Shown here: positions 21,872 through 34,203 of the stretch, in pieces
How positions within the stretch are numbered: the stretch's first letter is position 1
How the letters are laid out: each line of letters opens with the position of its first letter
Assembly (NCBI GenBank): GCA_028456385.1
Contig: JALNQF010000018.1
Coordinates: 62,001 to 126,000, forward strand
Direction of reading: 5' to 3'
Length of the DNA stretch: 64,000 nt
Origin: Ophiosphaerella korrae
Lineage: Eukaryota > Ascomycota > Dothideomycetes > Pleosporales > Phaeosphaeriaceae
Position numbers and translations under genes: made by a program
Notes under the pieces: model-generated
Database searches by the model: none
What the model was told of the DNA's origin: nothing
What the model saw: the letters and a program-made list of their open reading frames with translations, nothing else

Positions 21872-24577
21872 TATGGAGCATAGAATCCACCACAGTCCCT
21901 GGCCTGTGAATCTAGATCATAGTTCTAGTGGCAGCATCTTCAATGGGTACAATCTGACCATTAGCCCGCCTCACCCCAATGATCCGACATATATTCCACT
22001 TCCGGCTCAAACTGGACAGCCATATGGTCAGCCAGTTCCTTATCCCCCAAGCCCTGGTCTTGGATAGGAGAAAGCCAGGAGAAAGCAGGTTCGGGCTACT
22101 CAGGCATGCAATCACTGCCGTGTACGCAAGCAGAAGTGCAACGAAGCGCGACCTTGCCAGTTCTGTAAAGAGAATAACTTTGATTGCCAGTACAAAGATG
22201 TCCCTCCACCAAAGCATATCAACATGCTATGTTAGGGGGATCTTTGTTAATACATTGTAGGCAAGATAGAATCATAATGCAACTTTAGGACGCCTGAACA
22301 ATACGTCTGAAGTCCTGAAGGACTTCATCAGAGAAATTGATGCCTGGCGACGGGATATCGAGAGCAGGCTTCCCCCAAGGCGACCTATGATTTCTGACTC
22401 ACACATGTCGCCCATAACTGTGCAAGCGCCTACTTCCACCAAGCAGGAATCCATGTTCAACGCGACTCGGCAGCCTACTACGCCAGTTGACAATTTAGGA
22501 GCAAATAATAGCTGTACTACGAATTAGGCCACTAAAGAACAAATTGGTCTTCAGGGTGACCATACTACACCAGCGCACAAGCTATTCGAGAAATGGAGTC
22601 TTATGAGAGACTTCCCTAGTGGTGTGGAATATCTGAACCAATTGATCGAGAGGAGCCATGCCCTATGAGATTATCCAATGCAACTAGAGCAAGGCAGAGG
22701 GCTCCTTCGTATCTGGGGCGTTGGAGAAGGGCTAGATCTCAATGATGGAGCGCAGGCCTAGGGAGTCCCGAAAGCAGTAATGACTCAGCTATAGCATCAC
22801 CAGTACCCGGAAAGGAAGGCGTCTGGGGTCATCCTCCGACGGGCCAACCTAGCCCAAGGACCTTGAACAGCAGCACACATCGAGAATACTCAGTTTCTGG
22901 CGGTGGGCTCAGTCTGGATGGCAACCCTGATTTCCGCTCGCATGTTCTGGACCAGCTCCTTCAGTCGTACATAGAGAACATGCACAACCTGTACCCGTTT
23001 CTTAATCGTGGCAAACTTCGGAGGATACTCTGAGAATTAAAAGAACAGTACAGCCCTGATATACGAGCCGCGAACGCTGCAGTACTAGCAGCCCGCCAGC
23101 TCAATCCTAGCACTAAGAGAGGGCAGTTAATTAGTGCTTTTGACAAACGATATTCCCCTCGACGCGCAATCGAGTATTCCCTACGCAATGCTATTATTCT
23201 CCTCGTCCTTGCTCTTGGGAAAGTATGTTCTTGTAAGGATAAACTGCCGTACCCATAGAGCGACAAGAGTGCTATTGTAAACGGCGCCTGGGGATCTTCA
23301 AACCCCCCGTCACACTCGGACGATAGCCGTCGCAGGTATATTGATATCCTTCCTAGAATGGCTTATTTCTCATATGCCACAGATATCCTTGGATACCAAC
23401 AAGTTAGAAATACCGTGGATCACGTGCAAGCAATGATCTTGGCTGCACTATATAATAGCCAGTTTTTAAGAGTTTTCGAAAGCTGGAGCTGGGTTAGTAG
23501 TGCCTGCAGAATCACCTCGATTTTGATCAAGGCGTAAGTCTCGCACTAAATGGATATTTGGACCAAGCTGACACTCTACTTAGGGATCATAATAAACTTA
23601 CTTGTGAATTTCACTTTACTGAAGAAGACAAAAGAACCTTAATCCCTGAAGAGCGTTATAGATTAGACCAAGTATTGTTCACCTACTGGATATGCGTCCA
23701 ATTGGAATCGTAAGTCGTTCACCGTCTATATTCTTTAGATTACTTACTTAACTCTTAGGGAAATCGTGGCCGAGTTGAGTACCTTGTCGCCAAGTGGTGT
23801 CGCAATGTTCCAGGGCCAAATTATGTACCCAGTAGGCGTGTATGAGCACTTCCCTACAGACGGAAAGGAGGTACAGGAAGAGGTTCCCGAAATGAAGAAT
23901 TTTGAGGAAGACAAGAACATGATAATATTTTCTAGTCAGGTGGAAACAAGAGTTTCGATCACAACAACATCCGAGCCGCTGCCAACCATGGAACTAGTTA
24001 CGTTGCTCTGCTGCAAAGCTGGAGGGGCACGCTACCAGATTACCTAGCATGGAAGGACGAGGAACCTCCGTCTACAAATCTCAACATTGCCCCCATGCGT
24101 GACAAGTACTATGGAGGGCTCTACATAATACTGCGGAATTACTTGCGGATCGCGACCGCACACGAATGGCTACCTTTTCATCAAAGCGCACGCTTGACTG
24201 ACGGTCAGCGAAATCTAATTCAGCTTGCATGCTTGTGTATCAAAAGCGCTATACGGAGTACTATTGCATTTGACCGCGTTGGTGCCGAGGAGAACGGTCC
24301 ATACGAAGGATGCAGAAGCACACGGAAGACCCGACTTGTTACGGCCAATATATTTAGAACTCTGCACGCCCAATTCGGGGACATGCTTGTTCTTGCTGCC
24401 GTTTACAAGTCCAAGCTCTACAAATACCTTCCCCACGATACCCCGCTTACGGCACAAAACCTGAACGTCTTATTCGTACGTACATTCGGAATCCTCGAGG
24501 AAGTCGCACCGAACTCGCCCATCCTCAAAGTCGACCTTGACATTTTGAAGAATGTGCGCAGTCAGCTAGACCTATAG
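21872..24577 (+). pseudogene. Zn(II)2Cys6 transcription factor pseudogene with RIP-like stops
   Basis: After a Pro/Gln-rich N-terminus (from about 21872) a TAG at 22065-22067 stands where CAG fits, immediately followed in frame by EKARRKQVRATQACNHCR and a canonical zinc cluster (22107-22187): CX2CX6CX5CX2CX6C. A basic linker and the fungal transcription-factor middle-homology region follow, recognisable as DFIREIDAWRRDIESRL (about 22320), SHVLDQLLQSYIENMHNLYP (about 22938) and LPDYLAWKDEEPPS (about 24035). They are cut by TAG, TGA and TAA at places where Gln or Arg codons fit, and by frameshifts near 22292 and 23940. The last 160 codons (24095-24577) are open and end RSQLDL. Family role would be a nuclear DNA-binding regulator; this copy cannot encode the full protein. 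Confidence 0.8.
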
Positions 24578-25288
24578 CTATGATTGATACATCACCGCTT
24601 TGCATACCTAATGGGATGTTTCAAATGCAACTCAGCGTCATGTTTGGTATATCTCTATTTCTCTTTCAAATATTTCGTGGCGCGGAGTTGCATTTTCTCA
24701 CTATGCATCTCTCCTTCGGCCAGAATGACACCACCCCTTCTCCCACTCATATCCACGGAAGAAAACACTAAGATTATATTCTACCAGTTTGTGGAGGATA
24801 GTAACCCAACTCATCTTTCCGGGGTGCAGAATACCAACGATTTACTTATTGCTACTCGAGTAGAATAGTTCAATAGGCATCTAGTTGATTGCATCCCTGC
24901 CTGCTGTTTTCCATGGGACTAGTTACTCTATTTCTGGTATCCTTCTGGTTACAATCAAAATATACTTTTCTAGTAAGTTGCTGTGTTTACTTATAACGCG
25001 CACTAATTTGATTAGTTGAACCGTAGCGTCGTACGTACTCTTTCGATTGAGAGTTCACAAGTAATCAATCGAGCACCACGTCAACGTTTAAATTCAAATT
25101 GTCGCTTTGTAGTACAGCCTGAAGAATGTTGAAAACTAGGGGCTTGCAAACAATTATATTTTCTGGCCCTACGAGAAATTCAAATTTCATTACGCAGAAG
25201 AGTGTTCATCTTCAATCTTGCGCTTTGAAATATTTACATCTTCTCTACACAGCTGATCTCAAAATGATCGCCGAAGCATTGACATGCT
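24578..25288. other. Gene-free stretch
   Basis: Flanked by two disrupted genes; AT-rich, short ORFs only. Confidence 0.4.
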
Positions 25289-25910
25289 CTATGAACAATC
25301 TCGGATCGGATCGTATGGACGATCCGCCTCCAGATTAGTCTCCACCACAATGGACGAGGTGGCAGCGGATGACACAGTGTCAGCATCAGTGATGGTACTG
25401 TCTATCGTGACACCAGGACTCTCATTTCTTCTTTTAGATTTGCCTATATCACACAAGTTAGTATCCTTGTTATGAAACATATGATTACGTACCTTTTGCA
25501 ACCTTGAGAGATCCTATTGCCCGGAGCATGCGCCATGTGAAAATGTCCGAGTTTATTTCAGACAGCCTCTCGGTTTTCATTCGCTCACTGATTTTATCTT
25601 TTAGTTCCCTTTTCCTGTCGGCCGGGATCTCTGCCCATCGAATGCCCTGTCCGCCCTTTTTCAGTTCATCACGCCCATCACGAACAATGTCTCTCGTGAT
25701 GATCTTTGTCCGTGTTACTAGAGTTCTTCCTAATTGATCTGGGTCTCCTTAGACGATAAACACGTTCCTTTTGTCCTAGGTAGACAGTAATTTGACAGTT
25801 TGTGCAAACCAGGATGAAAGTAACCCAAGTTGCTTAGCGAATATTGAACGAGTGAGGCTCTACGACGACTATAGAGCTTCGGCATTGTCTAAGTTAAACC
25901 TTCGCGTGAC
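25289..25910 (-). pseudogene. Unknown gene broken by four in-frame stops of RIP type
   Basis: Read on the minus strand, one frame gives SLTRSIFAKQLGLLSSWFAQ, VKLLST, DKRNVFIV, GDPDQLGRTLVTRTKII and QGMRWAEIPADRKRELKDK, interrupted only by TAG (25869-71), TAG (25860-62), TAG (25776-78) and TAA (25749-51), each of which becomes Gln with one T-to-C change. The frame then crosses a perfect 49-nt intron (GTACGT, branch TACTAAC, ATAG; about 25444-25492) into KSKRRNESPG and ends RDCS. The clean intron shows it was once a working gene. Family not recognised. The 5' end is lost or unresolved. Confidence 0.55.
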
Positions 25911-25990
25911 AGTTTAGGGTCGTAGTCTCTAGTATTCTGCCCTTGATCCTAATCCTCAGTTATCGCTGATTCTGTATTACCTATGGTGCA

Positions 25991-26788
25991 CTAAAGATAT
26001 ATACTATAACTTGCAATCTCTTCTACGACTTCAGCTACAGAATTAAAGCCTCCATTCCAGCAGCTTTAGATAACGTCCCCGAGAGGAATATTGCCTACGT
26101 AAGAGTATTGTCCTTCTTCTAGCAGCTTGGCAACAACTTCCTTTTCTAAGCTATAGTGAGGCTCCTTGCCGGTAATAATCTCATACATGGTTGATCCAAG
26201 GGTGTGGATCTCAGAGCAGATTGTAGGCGCTTTGTATTCGCCCTCGTTAGGGTGTCGATAGCCATCCTCTGGCGTAATAGTTGCTCTCTCATCGTCGATA
26301 GATGAGCCAGCCAAATCGCATAGCAGAATCCTCTTCTTTGCATCGATCAGAAGATTTCGCCCAGATAGATCGGCATGCCGGACATTTTTCCCATGAACGT
26401 AGCTAAGAACCTGAGCAACATCTTTGCATCAATTGAGTCTCTCCTTGAGTGTAGCCTTGCCACCTTCCATGTAGTATTGCCGCAGGCAGCTGTGGAGGGC
26501 CCGCTCGAGCCAGATGCCATATTGGTCCATCTCAACAACCTTGACCAGGTTCGGGTGCTCCCCAAGGCGTTGGTATATCCTCCTCTCGACCGCGTGGGCG
26601 AGCTCGAATTCAGGCCATGGGCTAGGTACCTTGCACACCTGGTTTGGGCGGTCGGGAGTCTCATAGAGGGCGCTAAAGCTGGTGAACAAGAGAATTTTTG
26701 CACCAGGAGGGTGGTTGGTAATGCGCGTCTCCACTTTGGGCCGAGCGGGTTTGTCTAGAGAAGGGATGTCGGAACCTTCGGTTGCCAT
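25991..26788 (-). pseudogene. Small protein-kinase-like pseudogene
   Basis: From ATG at 26788 a single frame runs 265 codons to a TAG at 25991. It contains VCKVPSP (lysine strand), ERRIYQRLGEHPNLVKV, VRHADLSGRNLLID (catalytic loop, HAD with Asn), LLCDLAGSSID (DFG replaced by DLA), and EIHTLGSTMYEIITGKEP. Two stops interrupt it: TGA at about 26429 before CKDVAQVLSYVHG, where Trp (TGG) fits, and TAA at about 26066 before SCWNGGFNSVAEVVEEI, where Gln (CAA) fits. It resembles the short fungal kinase-like proteins common in accessory regions. Both lesions fit RIP on one strand or the other. Confidence 0.65.
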
Positions 26789-28430
26789 TGATGATGCGTT
26801 GGAAACGAATGTGGAACGACTAGCAATGAATTGAAGGTTGCAGTTTACCCAGTTAATCGATACCATTATAGAGTAGTTATAACGGTTCACGTGTGATCTT
26901 AGCGGCGAGTGCCGCCTTGGGCCCTCGCTCTACCACGCAAGCCAAGAGTTACGCGCGAAGAGTTTCGTCAACAGGTGACTGTAGAGAAGTCAGAAAAACA
27001 TCACGCAACCTAGCCGCCAAAACGACTCACCGTTACCCTCTCGCACAAACTTATACTTTCAGGTGTGCTTCCCTCACGTTGGTCCTCAAATGCGGCTCAT
27101 GGGACACCGTTACCATCTTAAGCCTCAAATTCGAGATACGCCTTCAGGATTGTGGGATATCCCCCAGCGGTTTCAAGCCGAATGAGAAGTTTCGATGTTG
27201 ACATACCTATAAAACCTTACTTTTTGTTGAGCATACAGCGCTCGCAGTGGCAGACCTTCTAGAAGTTGAATATGCCACCAAAACTTCACAAATACTGTGA
27301 AGATCGATATCTCCTACCATCCCTATCAACGCTAGCAGAAAAAGGTCCAAATTTCTAAGGGATTTAATGGAGCTTGACGTTGAAGCAGAGCGGCATTCAC
27401 GAATAACACTCGAAGAAAGACGAGAGAGCATAGATTTCCCGCTTGGGGGGGTGGGGGGAGATAATATGGGGATATATATAGATGCTATCATAGTGACAGA
27501 TCGCTCGTGCGGGCCATCAAGTCTAATGAGGATGAGAGCTCTGGGCGAATCTCCTCAGACCTTGTCAGGTTGTGTCGAAGGGGCACCACTCCTTCAACAC
27601 GGGGCTGAGGGTGACAGTGGACAACGCTATCTGCGTGACTGCTATATGTTGTGGCACCGACCGTAATCATGCTGAGTGCTTATGAGCCGATTCGCATGAG
27701 AAATGATGCCGTTCTGTTTGGAGGCTCGCCGATGCGGGACATTATGGCCGCTAGCGCATATGACGTATTACGGCTGTTTGAAACACTTCCCATATTTACA
27801 TTTACTTCTTGTGACTGCGTTATATGAACTTGATTTTATTAGCAAGTCATCTCGAAACACGTAGTTTTAACCCATTGAATGTAGCTTTTATTTATTTCCG
27901 GATGAAGGGATGACGATAGCACCACATCTGGGACGTGTTATGTGAAGAAGCATCGAGGGTCAAAAAAGTGTACCCTGCCCTACCGAAGGGTGTGCCCGCC
28001 TAAGCTACGGTCCCTTTTATTCGGGAACCAATGCCTTGCACTTGCAAATACACATAGTTGCTCTTTCGAGCTTTCTGGATTTGCAGTCTTATGATCTCAA
28101 TTGAAGCATCGTCTCCTTCTAGCTACTAGAAAGTTGCATCGCTATTTTTTTTCCCGCCACTTCGGACAACGGTCTACTAGAGATTTCACAATAAACGAGT
28201 ATATTGTGAGCTCGCCTGAATAGTTTCTCGGGCCCTGTATATACTATCCGTGACCTCCAAAATCTCGACTGAAGCTGTCCCGAGATAGTTGGCGGCCTGT
28301 CTATTAGCTTGATGAAAAATACAAAGAGGATCGCAGAATATCTACTATGAGTGATCCGTTATGCCAGATACAGTGTGCCCACTTGTAACCCTGCCCAAAG
28401 CATATCAAACTGACTCGAAGTTACCCTTAG
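26789..28430. other. Long gene-free stretch
   Basis: Short ORFs on both strands without resemblance to any family. Holds a G-rich run near 27445. Nothing supported. Confidence 0.4.
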
Positions 28431-29583
28431 ATGGAAAGCATGGACATGCAAGAGGATCCTGACTACATACGCGGCTACATATTTGGTGTGGACAATAAAG
28501 ACAAGATAATAAAATTTAAGGGTGTTTTGATAAGAATATCCAAGAAAGATACGACGTCGCTGGTCGATCTTAGGGAGATCAAAAAGGTTAAGGAGTATAA
28601 GGTTCCTACTTATCCTCGTTCTCTCTCCAAAGGAATGACAATAGCCAGGTATTCTGTTGTTGTTTCTCCTAGCTTTCCTTTCATTTCCTACTGGCTGCTT
28701 GTCTGGATTGCATTGGATATAATGTTTCCCAAGAGTGGTATTTGAACTTTTAGGGTTTTCGAAAACATCAACAGGATTCCTATATTTGTTATTACTGTCG
28801 CATCACCAGAAATACATATATTTACGTTGACTGATATTCGGCGCAATTTCATTCTCTAGGTAGCTTGGCCCGATTTGTGCCTCTCTAAGGTCAACAGGAT
28901 CTGATAACGAATGAGTTGGCGCTCAACGAGCAGATCACCGTTAACAGACAAGCGAGCACCACGCTAGAACTAGAGCTGGAAGACCCGCGTCCGGCGAAGC
29001 AGCAAAGGCTGCCTAAGCAACAAACAGAAAGCCTCATACTTGATCATGTGGCCAAATCTGAGCCAACGCCTCTGCCAACTCATAGTGGCCTAGACCCCTG
29101 TTCCAGAGCCAGTATTGAGCCTAGTACTGGCCCTTTTGACAATGTCAGCCAAGGCGGCGGCGGCGCCGAAACCTCATGCCCATTCCCTAGCCACATCTAC
29201 GGAGACAATGGCAACAGCAGCGCACATACTTAGGGAATATTGGAGGAGCCGCCCTATTCTCCAAGACAATCTTACTCTCCTCTTGAAGGAGTAGAGGGCG
29301 AAGCTGGAGAAAGCCGTGAAGATGAACTTAGTCAGGTTGGCGAAGTGTTTGCTAGATCTTCGGTGACAACTGCTCAACGAAGTAAACGCAGCATTTATTC
29401 GTAGACGGCAAGGCAGGAGCATAATTTCAACGAGAACATCACAAAACATAACGTCATACCAGCCACGCCAGCTACCTATGCCTAGGACTGAGAGCACAAC
29501 CCAGTCTTGCTCCCCACCAACATCTTCTCCAGGACCAAATGTTGGAGGTGGAACCAACAACAATCATAGGCTTGAGTTATTAT
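28431..29583 (+). pseudogene. Unknown gene with RIP-like stops
   Basis: Begins with ATG and reads DNKDKIIKFKGVLIRISKKD, then across a plausible intron (GTATTC... TTTTAG, about 28650-28753) VFENINRIPIFVIT and FTLTDIRRNFIL, then TAG (where CAG fits) and VAWPDLCL. A Lys/Gln/Pro-rich segment (28916-29233) follows in another frame, then NLTLLLKE, TAG, RAKLEKAVKMNLVRLAKCLL, TGA, QLLNEVNAAFIRRRQGR, and a low-complexity tail to TGA or TAT near 29583. The TAG and TGA stops are one transition from CAG and CGA. A once-working gene; the frame change near 28900 and the stops make it a pseudogene. Family not recognised. Confidence 0.5.
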
Positions 29584-30270
29584 GATCCTGACCATGCCTA
29601 GAAGCTACCTATATGCTGCTTATGGAAACGAAAAACTATATCGATTTTGTACAGATTGGGGCCTTCATAGTTTAGATTAGAAGTGCTAATGTGGAGACTG
29701 GCCATGCTCTACCGTTGGGATAGTGGTAGATACGCGGCTAAGAAAATGTTATAGATTTTTCAACCCTATATAGAACATTATTTTGGGGCCATATGTTTCT
29801 CGAAGTTTGAATTTTTGGTTTTAGGCCGACTATCGGGTTGTTCCTCAGTCGTATTTTTGAACTTTACGCTTCCAAGGTTAGGCATATCTGAGGTACTGCG
29901 CTTCCTCCCATCACAATGGCCTCAGTCACTACAGTGGAAAGTGTTAGGGTTTAGAACACACAGCTACTTTTACGTTGATTTCAAAGAGACAGGATTTTCC
30001 ATGGTTATTTGTAAGTTCGCCAGTGGTTTGGTCTCATTCAAGCCGATTCATTTTAGAAGTGTGATTAACTGGGCAGAACACGCTATAATGCTAGCTGTAT
30101 GGCCAGATAACACTCTGGTTGCTTGTCCCGAGCGAAGACATTGAGCCAGTTGAAATTTGGAAAAATTGAAATTCGTCTTCAGGGTTGAGAAGCGGTTTAC
30201 TTCATCTCGGTACTCCTTTAGCCGTGGCACAATCCGGAAATTTTGAATGAAACAAATCTCCCATCCTTTC
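29584..30270. other. Gene-free stretch upstream of 5S rRNA
   Basis: One open frame (about 29815-30144, no ATG near its start) reads QWKVLGFRTHSYFYVDF and ends PERRH. It could be an exon remnant but has no support. Nothing else seen. Confidence 0.35.
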
Positions 30271-30389
30271 ACATACGATCATAGGACGTCATAAACTGGG
30301 CTTCCCGTCCGCTCAGCCATACATAAACGGCGTACCGGCGGACTAGTAGTCAGGTGGGTGACCACTGGCGAATCCCCGCTGTTGTATGT
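30271..30389 (+). rRNA. 5S ribosomal RNA
   Basis: About 119 nt beginning ACATACGATCATAGGACGTC and ending GCTGTTGTATGT. The ends pair to form helix I (ACATAC with GTATGT), helix II can form between GGACGTC and GGCGTACC with a bulged A, and the conserved fungal segments GGGCTTCCCGTCCGCTCAGC and GGTGGGTGACCACTGGCGAA are present; the latter includes the internal control region used by RNA polymerase III. T-rich runs directly downstream serve as terminator. It is a single copy, as expected for filamentous ascomycetes where 5S genes are dispersed. Probably functional because paired positions are kept, but some differences could mean a pseudogene. Confidence 0.85.
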
Positions 30390-33300
30390 TTTTGATTTTG
30401 ATTTTTCTATTTTCTTTTTGTCCTCGAAATGATACTCAATCAATAAGTATACGCCTTTATTTTAGATAGGGTCGTGCATTGCGTTACGTACTCACACCAA
30501 GCTAACTCTCGCCCTCTAAGTTGCACAACGCTAGGCAATATGCGATCCCAATGCATTAGTGTCATCCTACTTGACTTGAGGAATATTGAAGGCGAATGTG
30601 ATAGTTAATTGTGGTGTCATACCGTTTGAACATTCTAAAATTTTAATGAAATTATACGAATATAGAAAATAATAATTGCGAAACCAATACGAAAAGGCAC
30701 AACCACAACAGCAGCTGACAGTCGAGTCAGTTCTAGAGCTGAGCAGGCCAACATTACATCCGGGTAATGCTTTTCAATAATTGCAATTGGAAAAGAGGAA
30801 GAAAACGTCGGCCTTCCTACAACGTATTTTGGTTGAGCATTGGGAGCTCCTGACGGCAATGAACTGAATCCAATTACGCCTACATGTCGGTAACAAGTTC
30901 AAGAGTTTTCAAGGCATACTCGACGAATAAGCACCGTTATTGACCAATATCCTTTTCCCACGGACCCCTGTGTGATCGAATGGCCCTTCTATCCTCTATA
31001 CAACAAGCGTGTTTCCATGGTTTGTATGATTTTATGTTTAATGGTAAGCTGGGCAAAGATAAGATTTTAGGAAGGTGCTGGAACGGAGAGTTTTTCATTT
31101 GAGGCCCCATGTTGTCGTTATGTCGCAGATAATGAAAAGACTAGTGCCTTTGGTGCTAGCAGTTAATTATCAACTCGGTCCCAAACCCGTGAATAACGCT
31201 TTAATAACGCTTAAATAACGCTGATGAACGATGGAAAAGAGAAACGTAACAAATATGAGAAGGGAGATTGGATCTCAAGTATCGAGTGATTTGATTTGCA
31301 ATTTAGAAGACAGAAATGGGCTGGGAATGGTGTCCCTGGCCATTATTTGAGTTAACAAACCTTCCAATTTGTTTGAAGTTACTCGCCTGGCATCTTACTT
31401 CTCCTAGCGGTATCGGCCCTCAGCATGGAAAGATCTGATTTTGAGTTACTTCACTTATACGGTCCAGCCCTACTTCTGTCTGGCTTCCCTACTGCCTCCC
31501 TAGTAGGCTGATAATTTGAGGCCTTCTCACCGAACTTCAGGCTGTGATTGGTATGCATCTACATTGAGATTTCCTCGGTACCTTATGAGAAGTATCGAAC
31601 CCTGTTATTTTGACCAATGCGACAAACCGTAATCGTGTACTTGTCTTCTGAGTACTCGTTCATTACCGCAAAATAATCTTTATTCACGGCGATCTTATCA
31701 AATGCGCTTCGGAGCCAACTGGCGCAATCTTCGATAGTCCTACCTATCTAAGGTGGTCGAAATGAGTGTGCGAGAGGCGGTCGGGTGCCTGAGTTGATAT
31801 TCGCAGAGTTGCTCGGTATATCAGCGTATGGATCACTTGCAACTCCTACAAAATTCTCAGTATCGCTATATCTAAGAATTTTTATGCTTGTAGGCTTTGG
31901 GAATCTGTTTTGGGGATTTAAAAGCGACTCTTTTAAAGAACTGTTAGTCGTTATACCGCCGCGATATATCGCTACGCCAAACGGCCTTGAAAAGCGTGAA
32001 GCAATCCACCAACGTTGACTAATAATCAACTTCTTGGATGCTGGTTTGCGTACCTAGATGTTAGTGTGAAGCTACAGCTTAGCACTGGCTGATGCTTGCG
32101 CTGAGTTAAGGTACGACCGACCGTTGGTAGTAAAGATGATCGGCCATAAAGTCCACAAGGTTCGACAACCAAACTCTATCTGAAACAACTACTCAGCGTT
32201 CGATACTCCGCGCTTGAGATTCTGGTGCAATCAGAAACTCGTCCAATCGGATAACCTTCGCGATTTTATCATCCTGAGGTCAGTAACATGTCGCTAGTCT
32301 ATCTACTGTTATCTGGTAACCTGCCGCAGCGCCATTGGCAATAGGTCACTTCCGGCTCAATCTTGGAATAGCCGCTAAAGGTATCTTTCTAGCCAAAGAC
32401 AGCAATCCCCCTGGTAAAGCCGCTGTCCTTGATGACCTATATACCTGTGATCTAGCCAAATAGAGCTAGCCTCTTTCGCGGTGTTGCTTGCACTGATAAG
32501 ACCAACCAAAGAACTCCGTAGCAAGCGATATCTAAACGCTTCGCGAGGAAAGAACTCGAATAGCAGAATAGTCCAACGCACCCCACATATTCTTCGCGGG
32601 CTTAGTCTATCATTAGTGTACTTTGAACCCCGCGGGCTCCGAACAATGACGAATCTATTACCTTCGCCCCAATGACACTAAAACTGAGAATGCAGAGGAT
32701 GAAAGGGTATACAACTAGGCCTACTGTCAAGCTCGTAAATCCAAACGACAACCCCTAAACGCCGTACAACTAACCTCAACAACGGTCGATCACGGCTATT
32801 GATTGCCTTCGCTTAACAAGGCGCGTTCAGCCACAGCGCACAAGCACGTGAAAGTGTCATCATGCATACGTTTGTGGCGTGCGAATGGTTCAACGCAATT
32901 TTCTCTTCCGCGGCTTTGCCGGCTTGATACCCGCCGTGCCGAGCGTCGAGGCTCTCAGAGCTTTGTTCTGTGCCGCGGCTTCGAAGAGTACCCTCAATTA
33001 CTCCTGATGGTCAAATTTTCGCATCACCAGATTCGCATAGGCTGAGAGAGAGTCATTCAGCCGCAATACCAAGCGAAGGATGAATAAGCTCCTTCAAAAC
33101 GCGCACGAATGATAACGAATGGCGTGGACAACATGTCGATAAATATGCGATGTCTAGGGCATGGATCAGGGGTCAAATCTTGACCCCCACTATCACATGC
33201 CATACCGTTGGATTTTGGAGTTCTTTTCTTTAGACCCAGGATTGCTCAACAACATGTTCGGCCGTTTTGTTGACGCTGCAGCTGCAGCCTGCTATTCAAT

Positions 33301-34203
33301 GCAATGCGCTGCAGAGGCAGAGCTATGCGTGACAAGCCGCGTCTCAGAGACCGATAAGGCGTGGAAGACGAATTAGAAAAAAAAGCCGATGAGGGGAACC
33401 ATGGACGTGCGGACGAGAAATGCTCGAATAGTTCGTCACTCAAAGCCATGATGAAACGATGAGAACTGCTCAACTAGGGTTCTATGGAGTCAACAATGGG
33501 TAGATACAATTGGAGACGTGGATGGGTATGGCGCCTGCAACAGTTGAATACGGGGAATGACAATGAAATGTCAAATTTTGGCCTTGATATTCTTGTTGAA
33601 CAAAACGGATCCTTGCGACAAACCTGGCAAGGCTCTTCTTGTCCACTATTAGTGGGACGACAGTATGGCGTCACTTATCATAGAGAATAGTTCAATGGTC
33701 AAAGCGCCTTTCACATGTCAGCCAGAGCCGCCATACAGCAAGGGATGGTAGTGTCATGAGATAGTGGATGCACTTCTGCGGAGACTGCAGAAGCGGCTCG
33801 CTGGATCAAGGCTGACCCTGGTGCATGTCGTGATTTCCGTGACACACGATTCTTGATTGATGCTCCCGGTTGTGATGGTGAGGTTGAAAGAACCACAGGA
33901 GCACCTACCGAATTAGCTAGTGCGTCACAAGTCATTCTTATCGATAAGCGATTAGCCACTTTCACATGCAATTCACTGACGCGGTCGCCAGCGCCCGTTT
34001 TCAGCGTAGGGGCAGCATCCAATCAGTCAAACACGTAACCCATCGCGCAAGACCGGAACGTGCTTGCATATAATAAGGTACGTTTGGGCGAACCCTCTTC
34101 CCTCCCTCATCTGCCGTTGTTCTCTCCCACTACACTCCCGCCCAATTATTCCATTCACTCAACCTTCACAACAGGCACCACATATTCCGAGAAGCATTCA
34201 CTC
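30390..34203. other. Long gene-free stretch
   Basis: About 3.8 kb with no coding sequence I can support on either strand. A small tandem of TAATAACGCT-like units lies near 31190-31220. May be decayed transposon DNA. This stretch separates the accessory left part from the core genes to the right. Confidence 0.45.

Noticed and set aside
27207..27666. Overlapping ORFs on both strands
   Set aside because: Neither has protein-like features nor splice sites.
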